Shown one piece after another: positions 29,604 to 38,223 of a DNA stretch of 64,000 nucleotides. The DNA is taken from contig NZ_ATYT01000004.1 of NCBI RefSeq assembly GCF_000427825.1, positions 147,399 through 211,398 of the forward strand, in the 5' to 3' direction. Below the pieces are notes generated by a model. That model did no database searches and was not told where the DNA came from. It saw only the letters and a list, made by a program, of their open reading frames with translations. The position numbers and the translations under genes were made by a program. The stretch comes from Thermocrispum municipale DSM 44069. Its GTDB lineage: Bacteria > Actinomycetota > Actinomycetes > Mycobacteriales > Pseudonocardiaceae. Numbering within the stretch: the stretch's first letter is position 1; each line of letters opens with the position of its first letter.

Positions 29604-31478
29604 GTGCGGTACGGGCTGGGCGTTGATCTCGGCATTTCGTTCTCCGCCGCGGCCGTGGCTGCCCCGAGCGGCGTCCGCACGGTCTTCTTGCCACCCAATG
29701 TCGTCGTCCCGTCCGTCGCCTATTTGGATGATGAATCGACCCTGGTCACCGGGGTCGAAGCGGAGAAGGGCGAGGATCCGAAACGCCTCGCGCGCGGGTT
29801 CAAGCGGAAGCTGGGTGAGCCGTCGCCGCTGATCCTCGGCGGCCATCCGTACTCGGCGGCGGCACTGATGGCGGCTCAGCTGCGCGACATCATGGCCGAG
29901 GTGACGCGCGTCCACGACCGGCCGCCCGCCGCCGTGGTGCTCACCCACCCGGCGACCTGGAACGCCTACCGGCGCGAGCAGTTCACCGAGGTCCCGCGGC
30001 TAGCCGGGATCAGCAACTTCCAGCTGGTCAGCGAACCGACGGCGGTCGCGGCGCACTACTGCAAGCAGAACCCGTTCGACGAGGGCGACGTCATCGCCGT
30101 CTACGACCTGGGCGGCGAAACATTCGACATCACGATCCTGCGCCTGCGCGCCGACCGGGCGGACGTCCTCGGCACCCCGGAGGCCATCGACGACCTGGGC
30201 GGGGACGCCTTCGACGAGCTTCTCCTCGCCGAGATCGACAACCGCGTCGACGGCGCCATCTCCCGGCTGGACACCAAGGACCCGGAGCAGGCCGCGCTAC
30301 GCGGTCGGATCCGCGAACTGGCGGTCAAGGCCAAGGAGGATTTGTCCATCGAGCCGGACGTGACAGTCAGCGTCCCGCTGCCGGACTCGCCCGAGGTGTC
30401 GATCTCCCGGCTCGAGTTCAACGACCTGATCAAGCCGCGGCTCACCTCGACCATCGACGCGGTCCGTCGTGCGCTGTCGTCGGCCAGGCTGGCGCCGAAG
30501 GACCTCAAGGCGATCGTGCTGTCCGGTGGTTCGGCGCGCATTCCACTGGTCGCTCAGCTGTTGTCGCAGGAGTTCGGCAGGCCGGTACGCACCTCCGCGC
30601 ATCCGAAGCACACGGTGGCCCTGGGCGCTGCACACATCACCGAACGCCTGCGGACGGAGCCACCGAAGCGGCCTGCGAAACGAACGGTGGTGACCCCGCC
30701 GCCACGGCCGACTCCCCGGCACAGTCCACCGCCGAAACCGACCGCACCGCCAACGCCACCCGAATCGTCCGGTCCCGAGAAGCGTCGCCGGTGGATTCCG
30801 GTGACCATCGCCGGAGCCGTCGCGGCCGTCGTCGCGCTCGTCCTGGCACTTGTCCTCGTGCCGACGCCGGCGCCGTTGGTGCGACCGACCACAACGCTCA
30901 TGCACGAGCCGCTTTTCGACGAGGGCGAGCTCATCCCGCCATGGCGCGCCTACGTCGGCTCGCCGGTCGACAGGTGGGCAGGCGTGGAGATCGACGACGA
31001 CGGCGCGCAGACCGAGACCATCACCGGGCGCATCGACCACGGCCACCTGGACGTGATCTGGACCGGCGAAGGCCAGGTCTACCTGCAAAGCGGCAGGAAG
31101 AAGGACCTGCAGTCCTACTTCCGTGACGACAAGTCCGCCCTGGTGTTCAACGTCGCGGTGTTCAAGCCGCCGAAAGGCAACGTGTCACTCCAGGTGCAGT
31201 GCGATCACCCGTGCTACGCCAGCGTGGAGATCGACGGCTTGCTGAAGCGACTGCCGGTGGGACAGCGGATCACCGTCGCGGTGCCGCTGCACTGCATCGC
31301 CGAGCACCCGGGCAACCTGTGGCAGCCGGAATCGGTGGACACACCATGGCTGCTGTACTCCGAAGACGCGCTCGCTGCGTCGTTCACCAGGATCTACTGG
31401 ACGGCCGACGCCTCCGATCTGAACCCCGTGCCGTGCGACCGGCTCGACTCGGCTACCGCAACGTCCCGCCCCGGCTGA
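29604..31478 (+). CDS. Hsp70-like ATPase fused to a membrane helix and an extracellular ExoP-like domain
   Basis: A 624-residue protein. Residues 1-350 are an Hsp70/actin-type nucleotide-binding domain with YGLGVDLGISFS (phosphate 1), VYDLGGETFDITIL (phosphate 2) and VLSGGSARIP (adenosine motif). The DnaK substrate-binding domain is absent. A Pro-rich linker (360-390) leads to one membrane helix (398-420). The outside part (about 440-600) has LDVIWTGEGQVYL, VSLQVQCDHPCYASVEI and VPLHCIA, which resemble the galactose-binding-like C-terminal domain of bacterial exo-1,4-beta-glucosidases (ExoP). An ATP-driven sensor or envelope chaperone is inference. It overlaps the convergent CitE-like gene by 26 bases. 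Confidence 0.8.
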   Translation: MRYGLGVDLGISFSAAAVAAPSGVRTVFLPPNVVVPSVAYLDDESTLVTGVEAEKGEDPKRLARGFKRKLGEPSPLILGGHPYSAAALMAAQLRDIMAEVTRVHDRPPAAVVLTHPATWNAYRREQFTEVPRLAGISNFQLVSEPTAVAAHYCKQNPFDEGDVIAVYDLGGETFDITILRLRADRADVLGTPEAIDDLGGDAFDELLLAEIDNRVDGAISRLDTKDPEQAALRGRIRELAVKAKEDLSIEPDVTVSVPLPDSPEVSISRLEFNDLIKPRLTSTIDAVRRALSSARLAPKDLKAIVLSGGSARIPLVAQLLSQEFGRPVRTSAHPKHTVALGAAHITERLRTEPPKRPAKRTVVTPPPRPTPRHSPPPKPTAPPTPPESSGPEKRRRWIPVTIAGAVAAVVALVLALVLVPTPAPLVRPTTTLMHEPLFDEGELIPPWRAYVGSPVDRWAGVEIDDDGAQTETITGRIDHGHLDVIWTGEGQVYLQSGRKKDLQSYFRDDKSALVFNVAVFKPPKGNVSLQVQCDHPCYASVEIDGLLKRLPVGQRITVAVPLHCIAEHPGNLWQPESVDTPWLLYSEDALAASFTRIYWTADASDLNPVPCDRLDSATATSRPG

Positions 31479-32238
31479 GCAGCCGCTCGGCGCGCAGCAC
31501 CACCGGCCGGTCGACCATCTGACCGTCCACCACGCTCACCCCGCCGTCGGCGGCGGCCACCACTCGGCGGGCCCAGTCCAGCTCGGAGTCCGTCGGCCGC
31601 AGCGCCGCGTGGACGTGTTCGATCTGCCGTGGGTGGATGCACAGCTTGCCGGTGAAGCCCAGCTCCACCGCGTGCGCGGTGTCCGCCCGCAACAGGCCGA
31701 CCTCGTCCAACGACGTCGTCACACCGTCCACCGGCGGCGCGCACCCGGCCGCGGCCGCAGCCAGCACGAGAGCCGATCTGGCGTGCAGCAGCGCGTAGTA
31801 GGACGCCGGGTCCACCCCGAGCTCCGCGGCCAGGTCGACGCTGCCGAACGCGGGCCGCACCACACCGGGAGCCGAGCACACCGCCCGCGCGTTGTCGATC
31901 CCGGCGGCCGTCTCCACCAGGGGAATCACCGTGCCGCGCGGCAGGTCTTCGGCCCGCTCGGCCTTGGGGACCATCAGCGCCATGGCCACGTCGCCGACCG
32001 CGGCGACGTCGTCGTCATGCCACGGCGTGCCCGCCGCGTTGACCCGGACCACCGCGCTGTTGCCCGCCTTCAGCCACTCGGCGACGTGCTCGCGCGCGGC
32101 AGGCTTCTGCTCCGGCGCGACCGCGTCCTCCAGGTCGAGCACCACGGCGTCCGCGCCGCTGGCGGCCGCTTTGGCGAACCGATCCGGGCGATTGCCCGGG
32201 ACGAACAGCAATGTGCGAGCGCTGGCCAGCACCGTCAT
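31453..32238 (-). CDS. CitE-like (citramalyl/malyl-CoA) lyase
   Basis: A 261-residue HpcH/HpaI-fold lyase, the CitE type without partner citrate-lyase subunits. Motifs: RTLLFVPGNRPDRFAKA, VVLDLEDAV, VRVNAAGTPWHDDD, PLVETAAGI, AFGSVDLAAELG and GKLCIHPRQI, with the metal-binding Glu and Asp in place. Family members cleave citramalyl-CoA, malyl-CoA or methylmalyl-CoA to acetyl-CoA or propionyl-CoA plus pyruvate or glyoxylate. It overlaps the MaoC hydratase gene by four bases. In this context, citramalyl-CoA cleavage is the best guess (the Ccl step of itaconate degradation). Confidence 0.85.
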   Translation of the reverse strand: MTVLASARTLLFVPGNRPDRFAKAAASGADAVVLDLEDAVAPEQKPAAREHVAEWLKAGNSAVVRVNAAGTPWHDDDVAAVGDVAMALMVPKAERAEDLPRGTVIPLVETAAGIDNARAVCSAPGVVRPAFGSVDLAAELGVDPASYYALLHARSALVLAAAAAGCAPPVDGVTTSLDEVGLLRADTAHAVELGFTGKLCIHPRQIEHVHAALRPTDSELDWARRVVAAADGGVSVVDGQMVDRPVVLRAERLLSRGGTLR

Positions 32239-33215
32239 GCCATCACCACCGTGAAGCGCCAGTCCAGAACGGGCTCGGCGGCGCTCACCACCACCCGCAG
32301 GTCGACCAGCCCACCGCCGTCCGGCAACGCGCGCAAACCGGTGACCTCCACCTCGCTGGTCAGCGAGTCGTTCTCGTGCACAGGTGCCAAGTGGTCGCAG
32401 CCGTCCCACGCGGTGACCGCGACGATGTTCGGCAGGGCCCGGGTGGTGTGGCTGAGCGCCAGGCCGATGGTGTGGCCACCGTACACCAGCCGGGTACCTC
32501 CGGCGGCCGCGGCGTCGTGGTGCGCGCGGGCGATGTTCAGCGTCAACCTGGCCAGCTCGGGGGCGCTGGAAACCACGTCGGCGCCGACCACCTGCCACGT
32601 GCGGCCGACCGTCAGATCGGCGAAGTGCTCGCCCGGGACCCGGTCTCGGAACGCCGCCAGCTGCCAGTCCTCCAGCGGCGGCTTTGGCAGCGGGCCCGCG
32701 CCCAGCTCGGACAGGTCGTCGGCGTGCCCGGTCTCCTGGTCGGGACGACGCAGCGGCAGCATCGCGCAGCGCCAGAAGTCCAGCACCGGGCGATCGTGCT
32801 GGTCCACGGTCGTGATGCGCAGCGCGGCCATTCCGGTCGGCTTGCGGCCGGGGCGCCTGCTGTTCTCCCGGAGTCCGACCACCTCGGTGACCGTGCGCAG
32901 CGTGTCCCCCAGTACGGGAAAGCGGCGGAACGCCAGCCCTCGGTAGAACAGGTTCGCCCGCACGTGATGCGTCGCCAGGGTCGACTGTCCGATCGCGACG
33001 TCCCACACCAGTGCCGGGTGCGCCAGCGGAGCGTCGTTCCCGGTCACCTCGGCGCACAACGCGTGGTCCAGCGGCAGGCGCATCCGGTCGCCCACGATGG
33101 CCTGGTGGACCGCCGCGTGCCCTTCTGTCAGGGTCACTCCCGGCGCACCGGCGAACTTCTGTCCTCGGGTCAGCTCGTCGAAGTACGGGCCTTCGACTTT
33201 ATCCGGCCAATTCAT
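32235..33215 (-). CDS. MaoC-type acyl-CoA hydratase, double hot dog
   Basis: A 326-residue protein with two MaoC-like hot-dog units (about 10-150 and 185-320). The first has YFDELTRGQKF and HALVWDVAIGQST-like segments; the second has HFADLTVGRTW, IARAHHDAAAA and LVYGGHTIGLALSHTTRALP, where hydratase residues lie. Double-domain MaoC proteins of this size include mesaconyl-CoA and itaconyl-CoA hydratases. ATG 33215 is favoured over an in-frame start at 33284, which would cross the divergent promoter. First gene of a two-gene operon with the CitE-like lyase. Confidence 0.82.
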   Translation of the reverse strand: MNWPDKVEGPYFDELTRGQKFAGAPGVTLTEGHAAVHQAIVGDRMRLPLDHALCAEVTGNDAPLAHPALVWDVAIGQSTLATHHVRANLFYRGLAFRRFPVLGDTLRTVTEVVGLRENSRRPGRKPTGMAALRITTVDQHDRPVLDFWRCAMLPLRRPDQETGHADDLSELGAGPLPKPPLEDWQLAAFRDRVPGEHFADLTVGRTWQVVGADVVSSAPELARLTLNIARAHHDAAAAGGTRLVYGGHTIGLALSHTTRALPNIVAVTAWDGCDHLAPVHENDSLTSEVEVTGLRALPDGGGLVDLRVVVSAAEPVLDWRFTVVMA

Positions 33216-33236
33216 GCGCCCAACCGTATGCGAGGG

Positions 33237-33265
33237 TTGACATCCCAGGCAACGGAACGAAACAT
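33237..33265 (+). promoter_or_regulatory. Predicted sigma-70 promoter for the PrpD-CoA transferase-ACAD-GntR operon
   Basis: TTGACA (33237-33242) and AAACAT (33260-33265) are 17 bases apart, 29 bases before the ATG at 33295. The -10 lies inside an imperfect palindrome bounded by CGAAA and TTTCG (33258-33280), a possible site for the GntR repressor encoded in the operon. The whole divergent region is only 79 bases, so one operator could control both arms. Confidence 0.45.
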
Positions 33266-33294
33266 TGGCCGTACATTTCGGCACGGGAGGCGCG

Positions 33295-34485
33295 ATGACG
33301 ACGACCGCGGAGCAGCTGGCGGCCTGGGCGGCCGACTACCGGCCCACCGCGGCGGACCGCGACCTGGCCCGCCGGGCTCTGCAGGACACCGTGGCGGTGA
33401 CGCTCGCTGCGACGGATTCGCGCATGGCGTCGCTCACCGTCGGCCTGCCTGCGGCCGCGCGCTGGTCCACCGTCGGGCATGTGCTGGATTTCGACGATCT
33501 GCACCTGCCGTCCACGGCGCATATCAGCGTGGTCTGCGTCCCCGCTGCCCTGGCGGTCGGCGGCGACGAGCGTGCGTACCTGGCCGGGGCCGGGGTCATG
33601 GCTCGGCTGGGCACCCGCCTCGGCTGGCAGCACTACGCCAGCGGCTGGCACGTCACCTGCACGGCTGGCGCTCCGGCAGCCGCGGCCGGGGCCGCCGTCG
33701 CATTGGGGCTGTCGAAGGAGCAGATTGCGCACGCCATTGCCCTGGCAGTGCCGCAAGCGGGCGGCGTCCAGGCCGCGTTCGGGTCCGACGGCAAGGCACT
33801 GCAGGTCGGACTGGCGACCGACGCGGGAGTGCGGGCCGCAAGGCTGGCTGCTGCCGGCGCGCAAGCCGATCCGGCCGCGCTCGACCAGTGGTTGCAGCTG
33901 GTCGGCGCCGACGGTGAACTCGACCTGTCCGGGCCCGCCGTGCCGGACGGGCTGGCGATCAAGATCTTCCCCTGCTGCTACGCGCTGCAGCGCCCGATCG
34001 CGGCCCTGCGCGAGCGAGTCACCGACGTCAAACCCGAAGACGTCATCAGGATCGTCGTCCGCACGCCCGCAGTCGCCGTGCAGCCGCTGCATCACCACAG
34101 CCCGAAGACCGGCCTGCAGGGGAAGTTCTCCATGGAGTACGCCGTGGCCACCGCGCTGCTCGACCCCTTCCCCGGCTTCGCCGCATTCACCGACGAGGCC
34201 GTGCAGCGCCCCGAAGCACAGCGGCTGATCAAAGCCACCGAGGTGATCACCGAACCGGGCGGTGCAGGCCTGCTGCACGGGTCGGTGGATATCGTGCTCG
34301 AACTCGGTGACGGCACTCGACGACACGCTTCGCTCGAGCTGCCGCCAGGCGCTCCGCAGCGGCCCCCGTCGGACGACGAGTTCGCGGAGAAACTCGCCGC
34401 GTGCGGAGCGTCCGAGGTGTCCACAGTGGACTGGAAGCGGGCAGCCGAGCTGCTGTCCGCCGAACTGCCAGGGAGCACGTCATGA
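33295..34485 (+). CDS. MmgE/PrpD-family protein
   Basis: A 396-residue member of the MmgE/PrpD family (2-methylcitrate dehydratase, cis-aconitate decarboxylase, iminodisuccinate epimerase). Typical features are VLDFDDLHLPSTAHISVVCVP, the GWHVTCTAGAPAAAAGAAVALGL helix, and LQGKFSMEYAVATALL in the second domain. At 396 residues it is a little shorter than the usual 440-500. The reaction cannot be read; in the Pseudomonas itaconate locus a PrpD-like gene of unproved role accompanies the pathway. GGGAGG precedes ATG 33295. The stop overlaps the next start (ATGA). Confidence 0.85.
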   Translation: MTTTAEQLAAWAADYRPTAADRDLARRALQDTVAVTLAATDSRMASLTVGLPAAARWSTVGHVLDFDDLHLPSTAHISVVCVPAALAVGGDERAYLAGAGVMARLGTRLGWQHYASGWHVTCTAGAPAAAAGAAVALGLSKEQIAHAIALAVPQAGGVQAAFGSDGKALQVGLATDAGVRAARLAAAGAQADPAALDQWLQLVGADGELDLSGPAVPDGLAIKIFPCCYALQRPIAALRERVTDVKPEDVIRIVVRTPAVAVQPLHHHSPKTGLQGKFSMEYAVATALLDPFPGFAAFTDEAVQRPEAQRLIKATEVITEPGGAGLLHGSVDIVLELGDGTRRHASLELPPGAPQRPPSDDEFAEKLAACGASEVSTVDWKRAAELLSAELPGSTS

Positions 34486-35663
34486 CATTGCCGCTCGAGG
34501 GCATCACGGTGGTGAGCGTGGAGCAGGCCGTGGCCGCGCCGTACGCCACTCGTCAACTCGCCGACCTCGGCGCTCGCGTGATCAAGGTGGAACGCCCGGA
34601 CGGCGGGGACTTCGCCCGCCGCTACGACCAGGCGGCGCGCGGCCAGTCCAGCTACTTCGTCTGGCTCAACCGCTCCAAGGAGTCGATCACGCTGGACGTC
34701 AAACAACCCGAGGGCGCGGAGGTCCTCGACGACCTGATCGCCCGGGCCGACGTCGTGGTGCACAACCTCGGGCCGGGGGCGGCCGACAGGCTGGGCATCA
34801 CCGCGGAACGGCTCAGGGCCAAGCACCCCGAGCTGGTGCACTGCACGATCTCCGGGTACGGGACCACCGGCCCGTGGGCCGACCGCAAGGCCTACGACCT
34901 GCTGGTGCAGTGCGAAACGGGGCTGGTGTCGCTCACCGGCACGGACGAGGACATGGTCAAGGTCGGCATCTCGGTCGCCGACATCGCGGCAGGCATGTAC
35001 GCCTACTCCGGCATACTTGCCGCCCTGCTCCGCCGCGCCACCACCGGCGAAGGCTCGACACTCGAGGTCTCGTTGTTCGAAGCGCTCGCCGAATGGATGG
35101 GACAGCCGGCGTTCTACACCCGGTACAGCGGCTCGGCCCCGAAGCGCGTCGGTGCCCAGCACGCCACCATCGCCCCGTACGGGCCGTACACGACACGGGA
35201 CGAGGATGTCGTCGTCCTGGCGGTACAGAACGAGCGCGAATGGGTGTCGCTGTGCCGCATCCTGCTGGAAGATCCCGACATCGCGCGCGATCCCCGGTTC
35301 GCCACCAACTCGGCGCGCGTGGCACACCGCGACGAGCTCAACGCCGTCATCCAGCGGAAGTTCGACAAGCTCGACACCGACACGGTGATCCAGCGGCTGA
35401 GCGAGGCCCGCGTGGCCAACGGCCGGGTCAACACGGTGCAGGACTTCCTCGAGCATCCGGTGCTGGCCGCGCGCGACCGCTGGCGCAGCGTGCCGAGCCC
35501 GGGCGGCGACCTGGCCGTGCTGCGCCCGCCGGTGGACATCGACGGGCTGGAGCCCGCGCTCGGCCCGGTTCCCGCGGTGGGCGAGCACACCGAGGCCATC
35601 CTGCGTGAACTCGGCCGCACCGACGAGGACATCGACGCGCTGCGCGCCGCCGACACCGTGTGA
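34482..35663 (+). CDS. Class III (CaiB/BaiF) CoA-transferase
   Basis: A 393-residue CoA-transferase. It shows the N-terminal segment GITVVSVEQAVAAPYATRQLADLG, the conserved DFARRYD, the FVWLNRSKESITLDVK strand, and HPELVHCTISGYGTTGPW. The catalytic Asp is likely in KAYDLLVQCETGL. Class III enzymes swap CoA between carboxylic acids, typically from succinyl-CoA. By gene context it is a candidate for activating itaconate or a related C5 dicarboxylate. It overlaps the PrpD gene and is followed by the acyl-CoA dehydrogenase after 10 bases. Confidence 0.9.
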   Translation: MTLPLEGITVVSVEQAVAAPYATRQLADLGARVIKVERPDGGDFARRYDQAARGQSSYFVWLNRSKESITLDVKQPEGAEVLDDLIARADVVVHNLGPGAADRLGITAERLRAKHPELVHCTISGYGTTGPWADRKAYDLLVQCETGLVSLTGTDEDMVKVGISVADIAAGMYAYSGILAALLRRATTGEGSTLEVSLFEALAEWMGQPAFYTRYSGSAPKRVGAQHATIAPYGPYTTRDEDVVVLAVQNEREWVSLCRILLEDPDIARDPRFATNSARVAHRDELNAVIQRKFDKLDTDTVIQRLSEARVANGRVNTVQDFLEHPVLAARDRWRSVPSPGGDLAVLRPPVDIDGLEPALGPVPAVGEHTEAILRELGRTDEDIDALRAADTV

Positions 35664-35673
35664 GAGGACACCC

Positions 35674-36819
35674 ATGCTGAGCCAGGAAGAGCAAGCCATC
35701 GTCGACACCGTGCGCGACTGGGTCGACCGCGAGGTCAAGCCGGTGGTGCGCGAGCTGGAGCACACCAACACCTATCCGGCCGAGCTGATCGACCAGATGA
35801 AGCAGATGGGCATCTTCGGCCTGATGGTGCCCGAGCCCTACGGTGAGGTCGCGGTGTCCACGCCGTGCTACGTGGCGGTGACCGAACAGCTGGCGCGCGG
35901 CTGGATGAGCCTGGCCGGTGCGATGGGCGGGCACAGCGTGGTGGCGAAACTGATCGCCCGCTACGGCACCGAAGAACAGAAACAGCGCTACCTGCCCAGG
36001 ATGGCCACCGGCGAGCTGCGCGCCACGATGGCGTTGACCGAGCCGGGCGGCGGTTCGGACCTGCAGGCGATGAAGACCGTGGCCCGCAAGGACGGCGACC
36101 ACTACGTGATCAACGGCGCCAAGACGTGGATCACCAACTCGCGCCGCTCCGGTCTGATCGCCTTGCTGTGCAAGACCGACCCGAATGCCGAACCGCGCTA
36201 TCGCGGCATCAGCATCCTGCTGGTCGAGCACGGACCGGGGCTGACGGTGTCCCGTGACCTGCCCAAGCTGGGCTACAAGGGCGTGGAGAGCTGCGAGCTG
36301 CACTTCGACGACTACCGGACACCGTTGGACTCGGTGCTCGGCGGTGTGGAAGGCAAGGGCTTCAGCCAGATGATGAACGGCCTGGAAGCGGGCCGCATCC
36401 AGGTGGCTTCGCGCGCGCTGGGCGTGGCTCGCGCGGCGTTGGACGACGCGATGCGCTACGCGCAGGAGCGGGAGACGTTCGGCAAGCCGATCTGGAAGCA
36501 CCAGACGATCGGCAACTACCTGGCCGAGATGGCCACGAAGTACACCGCGGCCCGCCAGCTGGTCTTGTTCGCCGCGCAGCGGCACGACTCCGGACAGCGG
36601 TGCGACATGGAAGCAGGCATGGCCAAGCTGTTCGCGTCCGAGGTCGCGATGGAGATCGCGCTGAACGCGGTGCGCATCCACGGCGGCTACGGCTACTCGA
36701 CCGAGTTCGACGTCGAGCGGTACTTCCGCGATGCGCCGCTGATGATCGTCGGTGAGGGCACGAACGAGATCCAGCGCACGGTGATCGCCGAGCAACTCAT
36801 GTCGCGCGGCCTGCCATAA
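35674..36819 (+). CDS. Acyl-CoA dehydrogenase
   Basis: A 381-residue FAD acyl-CoA dehydrogenase. The first signature is ATMALTEPGGGSDLQAMKT; WITNSRRSG and ARYGTEEQKQRYLP are typical. The catalytic glutamate is in the late segment MIVGEGTNEIQRTVIAEQL. R-E-T-F-G-K-P-I near residue 270 is the usual flavin and tetramer segment. The substrate is unknown. A dehydrogenase occupies the equivalent place in the Pseudomonas itaconate locus. GAGAGGA precedes ATG 35674. Confidence 0.93.
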   Translation: MLSQEEQAIVDTVRDWVDREVKPVVRELEHTNTYPAELIDQMKQMGIFGLMVPEPYGEVAVSTPCYVAVTEQLARGWMSLAGAMGGHSVVAKLIARYGTEEQKQRYLPRMATGELRATMALTEPGGGSDLQAMKTVARKDGDHYVINGAKTWITNSRRSGLIALLCKTDPNAEPRYRGISILLVEHGPGLTVSRDLPKLGYKGVESCELHFDDYRTPLDSVLGGVEGKGFSQMMNGLEAGRIQVASRALGVARAALDDAMRYAQERETFGKPIWKHQTIGNYLAEMATKYTAARQLVLFAAQRHDSGQRCDMEAGMAKLFASEVAMEIALNAVRIHGGYGYSTEFDVERYFRDAPLMIVGEGTNEIQRTVIAEQLMSRGLP

Positions 36820-36828
36820 GGTCTGCTC

Positions 36829-37569
36829 ATGACCGTCCGTCCTGAAGCGGCCTACGCGCGGCTGTCCCGGGAACTGCGCGAGGACATCCTGCGCGGCCGC
36901 TACTCCGGTGACACGCGGCTTCCCACCGAGGCGGAGCTCGCCGCGCAGTACCAGGTCAGCAGGCAGACCGTGCGTCGGGCCTTCCACGACCTGGTGGCGG
37001 AAGGCCTGGTGCAGCGGATCCCCGGCCGCGGCACCTACGCGACGAAACGCAGCGGCGAGTACCTGCGCCAGTTCGGCTCGGTGGAGGATCTGCTCGCGCT
37101 GTCCGAGGACACCGAGCTGGTGGTGCTCGACCCGCTGCGGCGGCTGGTCGACGTGGAGGCGGCCGGGCGGCTGCGGCTGAGCACCGACGTGGTGTACCGG
37201 ACCAGCTTCCGCCGGGTGCATCAGGACGTGTCGTTCTGCCTGACCACGGTGTGGCTGCCGCCGGACATCGGCGCGCGGCTGATCGATCTGCCGCAGCTGC
37301 GGGCGTCCGGCGCGGTCAGCGACGCCACGGTCATCGGGCTGATCGACAAGCACGCCGAGCGGCCGATCGCCGAGGCGGAACAAAGCATCACCGCGGTCGC
37401 CGCGACCGAGGTCGTCGCCGGCCGGCTCGGGTGCGCGCCGGGTGACCCGCTGCTACGAGTGGACCGGACGTATCTGGACACCGACGGCGACCCGGTCGAG
37501 CTGGCCGTCAGCTACTTCCGACCCGAACACTATTCGTATCGGGTGCGCCTGCGGCGAAGTTCCACCTGA
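36829..37569 (+). CDS. GntR-family regulator (HutC/UTRA type)
   Basis: A 246-residue regulator. The N-terminal winged helix spans residues 8-72, with LPTEAELAAQYQVSRQTVRR as the recognition part and IPGRGTYA in the wing. The C-terminal UTRA ligand domain (about 90-240) has VVYRTSFRRVHQDVSFCLTT and PLLRVDRTYLDTDGDPVELA. HutC-type repressors respond to small metabolites. It follows the dehydrogenase by nine bases and probably represses its own operon from the 33216-33294 divergent region. Confidence 0.9.
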   Translation: MTVRPEAAYARLSRELREDILRGRYSGDTRLPTEAELAAQYQVSRQTVRRAFHDLVAEGLVQRIPGRGTYATKRSGEYLRQFGSVEDLLALSEDTELVVLDPLRRLVDVEAAGRLRLSTDVVYRTSFRRVHQDVSFCLTTVWLPPDIGARLIDLPQLRASGAVSDATVIGLIDKHAERPIAEAEQSITAVAATEVVAGRLGCAPGDPLLRVDRTYLDTDGDPVELAVSYFRPEHYSYRVRLRRSST

Positions 37570-37644
37570 CGAGCGATGACTCCGACCCACAGTTTCGATA
37601 GTGTTCGATGTTGGGATGTGGAAAAGTCACAGCTGGGGGAATGA

Positions 37645-38214
37645 ATGCTGAAGAAGCTTGCCCAAGTCACGCTGGCCACCGTACTGATGTCGGTTTTCGC
37701 GGCACCGAATTCGGCAATCGCGTTACCGCTCGGCGAGTTCGTGCCGGTCCGGCCGAGCCCGGACGACGTCTATATCGACCAGCGGGGAAATGTCATTCCG
37801 GTCGATGAATTCGGTATCCCGATGGACAACCCGAACCCCGACGCCGCCGAACAGGAGCGAGCGTTGCCGCCGTGCACGCCGGTCAGCGGCGTGGACAACC
37901 CGCATCGGTCGAGCACCGGGGTGGCCGCGTCCGGGCACGGATGGTGGGACAAGGGCGACTGCTCGAGCAACCGGGCCGTGGTCTACAACTGCCTGTACAT
38001 GCAGCACGACGACGGCTACTGGTACCAGAAGGCGTGCTCGCAGTCCAAGGAGTTGAAGCCGGGAGGCGGCAGCTCCCATCGGACGGTGGCTCGCCGCGAC
38101 TGCGCAGGCACGGCGGTCAGGCAGTGGCGCAATCACGTCGACGTGGACGTCGTCGGCGAATGGGACACGGCGGAGAAACCGATGCGGCAGGCCGCGGTCG
38201 CCTGCGTGGCGTAG
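37645..38214 (+). CDS. Secreted six-cysteine protein of unknown function
   Basis: A 189-residue exported protein. The signal peptide covers about residues 1-26 (ends NSAIA). Six cysteines in the mature part could make three disulfides: ALPPCTP, GDCSSN, YNCLYM, KACSQS, RDCAG and ACVA. The stretch GVAASGHGWWDKGDCSS and YMQHDDGYWYQ suggest a small beta-rich fold. I do not recognise a family. GGGGGA lies before ATG 37645. It stands alone between the GntR gene and an unknown gene 9 bases downstream. Confidence 0.65.
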   Translation: MLKKLAQVTLATVLMSVFAAPNSAIALPLGEFVPVRPSPDDVYIDQRGNVIPVDEFGIPMDNPNPDAAEQERALPPCTPVSGVDNPHRSSTGVAASGHGWWDKGDCSSNRAVVYNCLYMQHDDGYWYQKACSQSKELKPGGGSSHRTVARRDCAGTAVRQWRNHVDVDVVGEWDTAEKPMRQAAVACVA

Positions 38215-38223
38215 CCTTTTCCC

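Noticed and set aside
35428-37383. Minus-strand 651-codon frame opposite the acyl-CoA dehydrogenase and GntR genes
   Set aside because: Covers the ends of three real genes and shows no domain.
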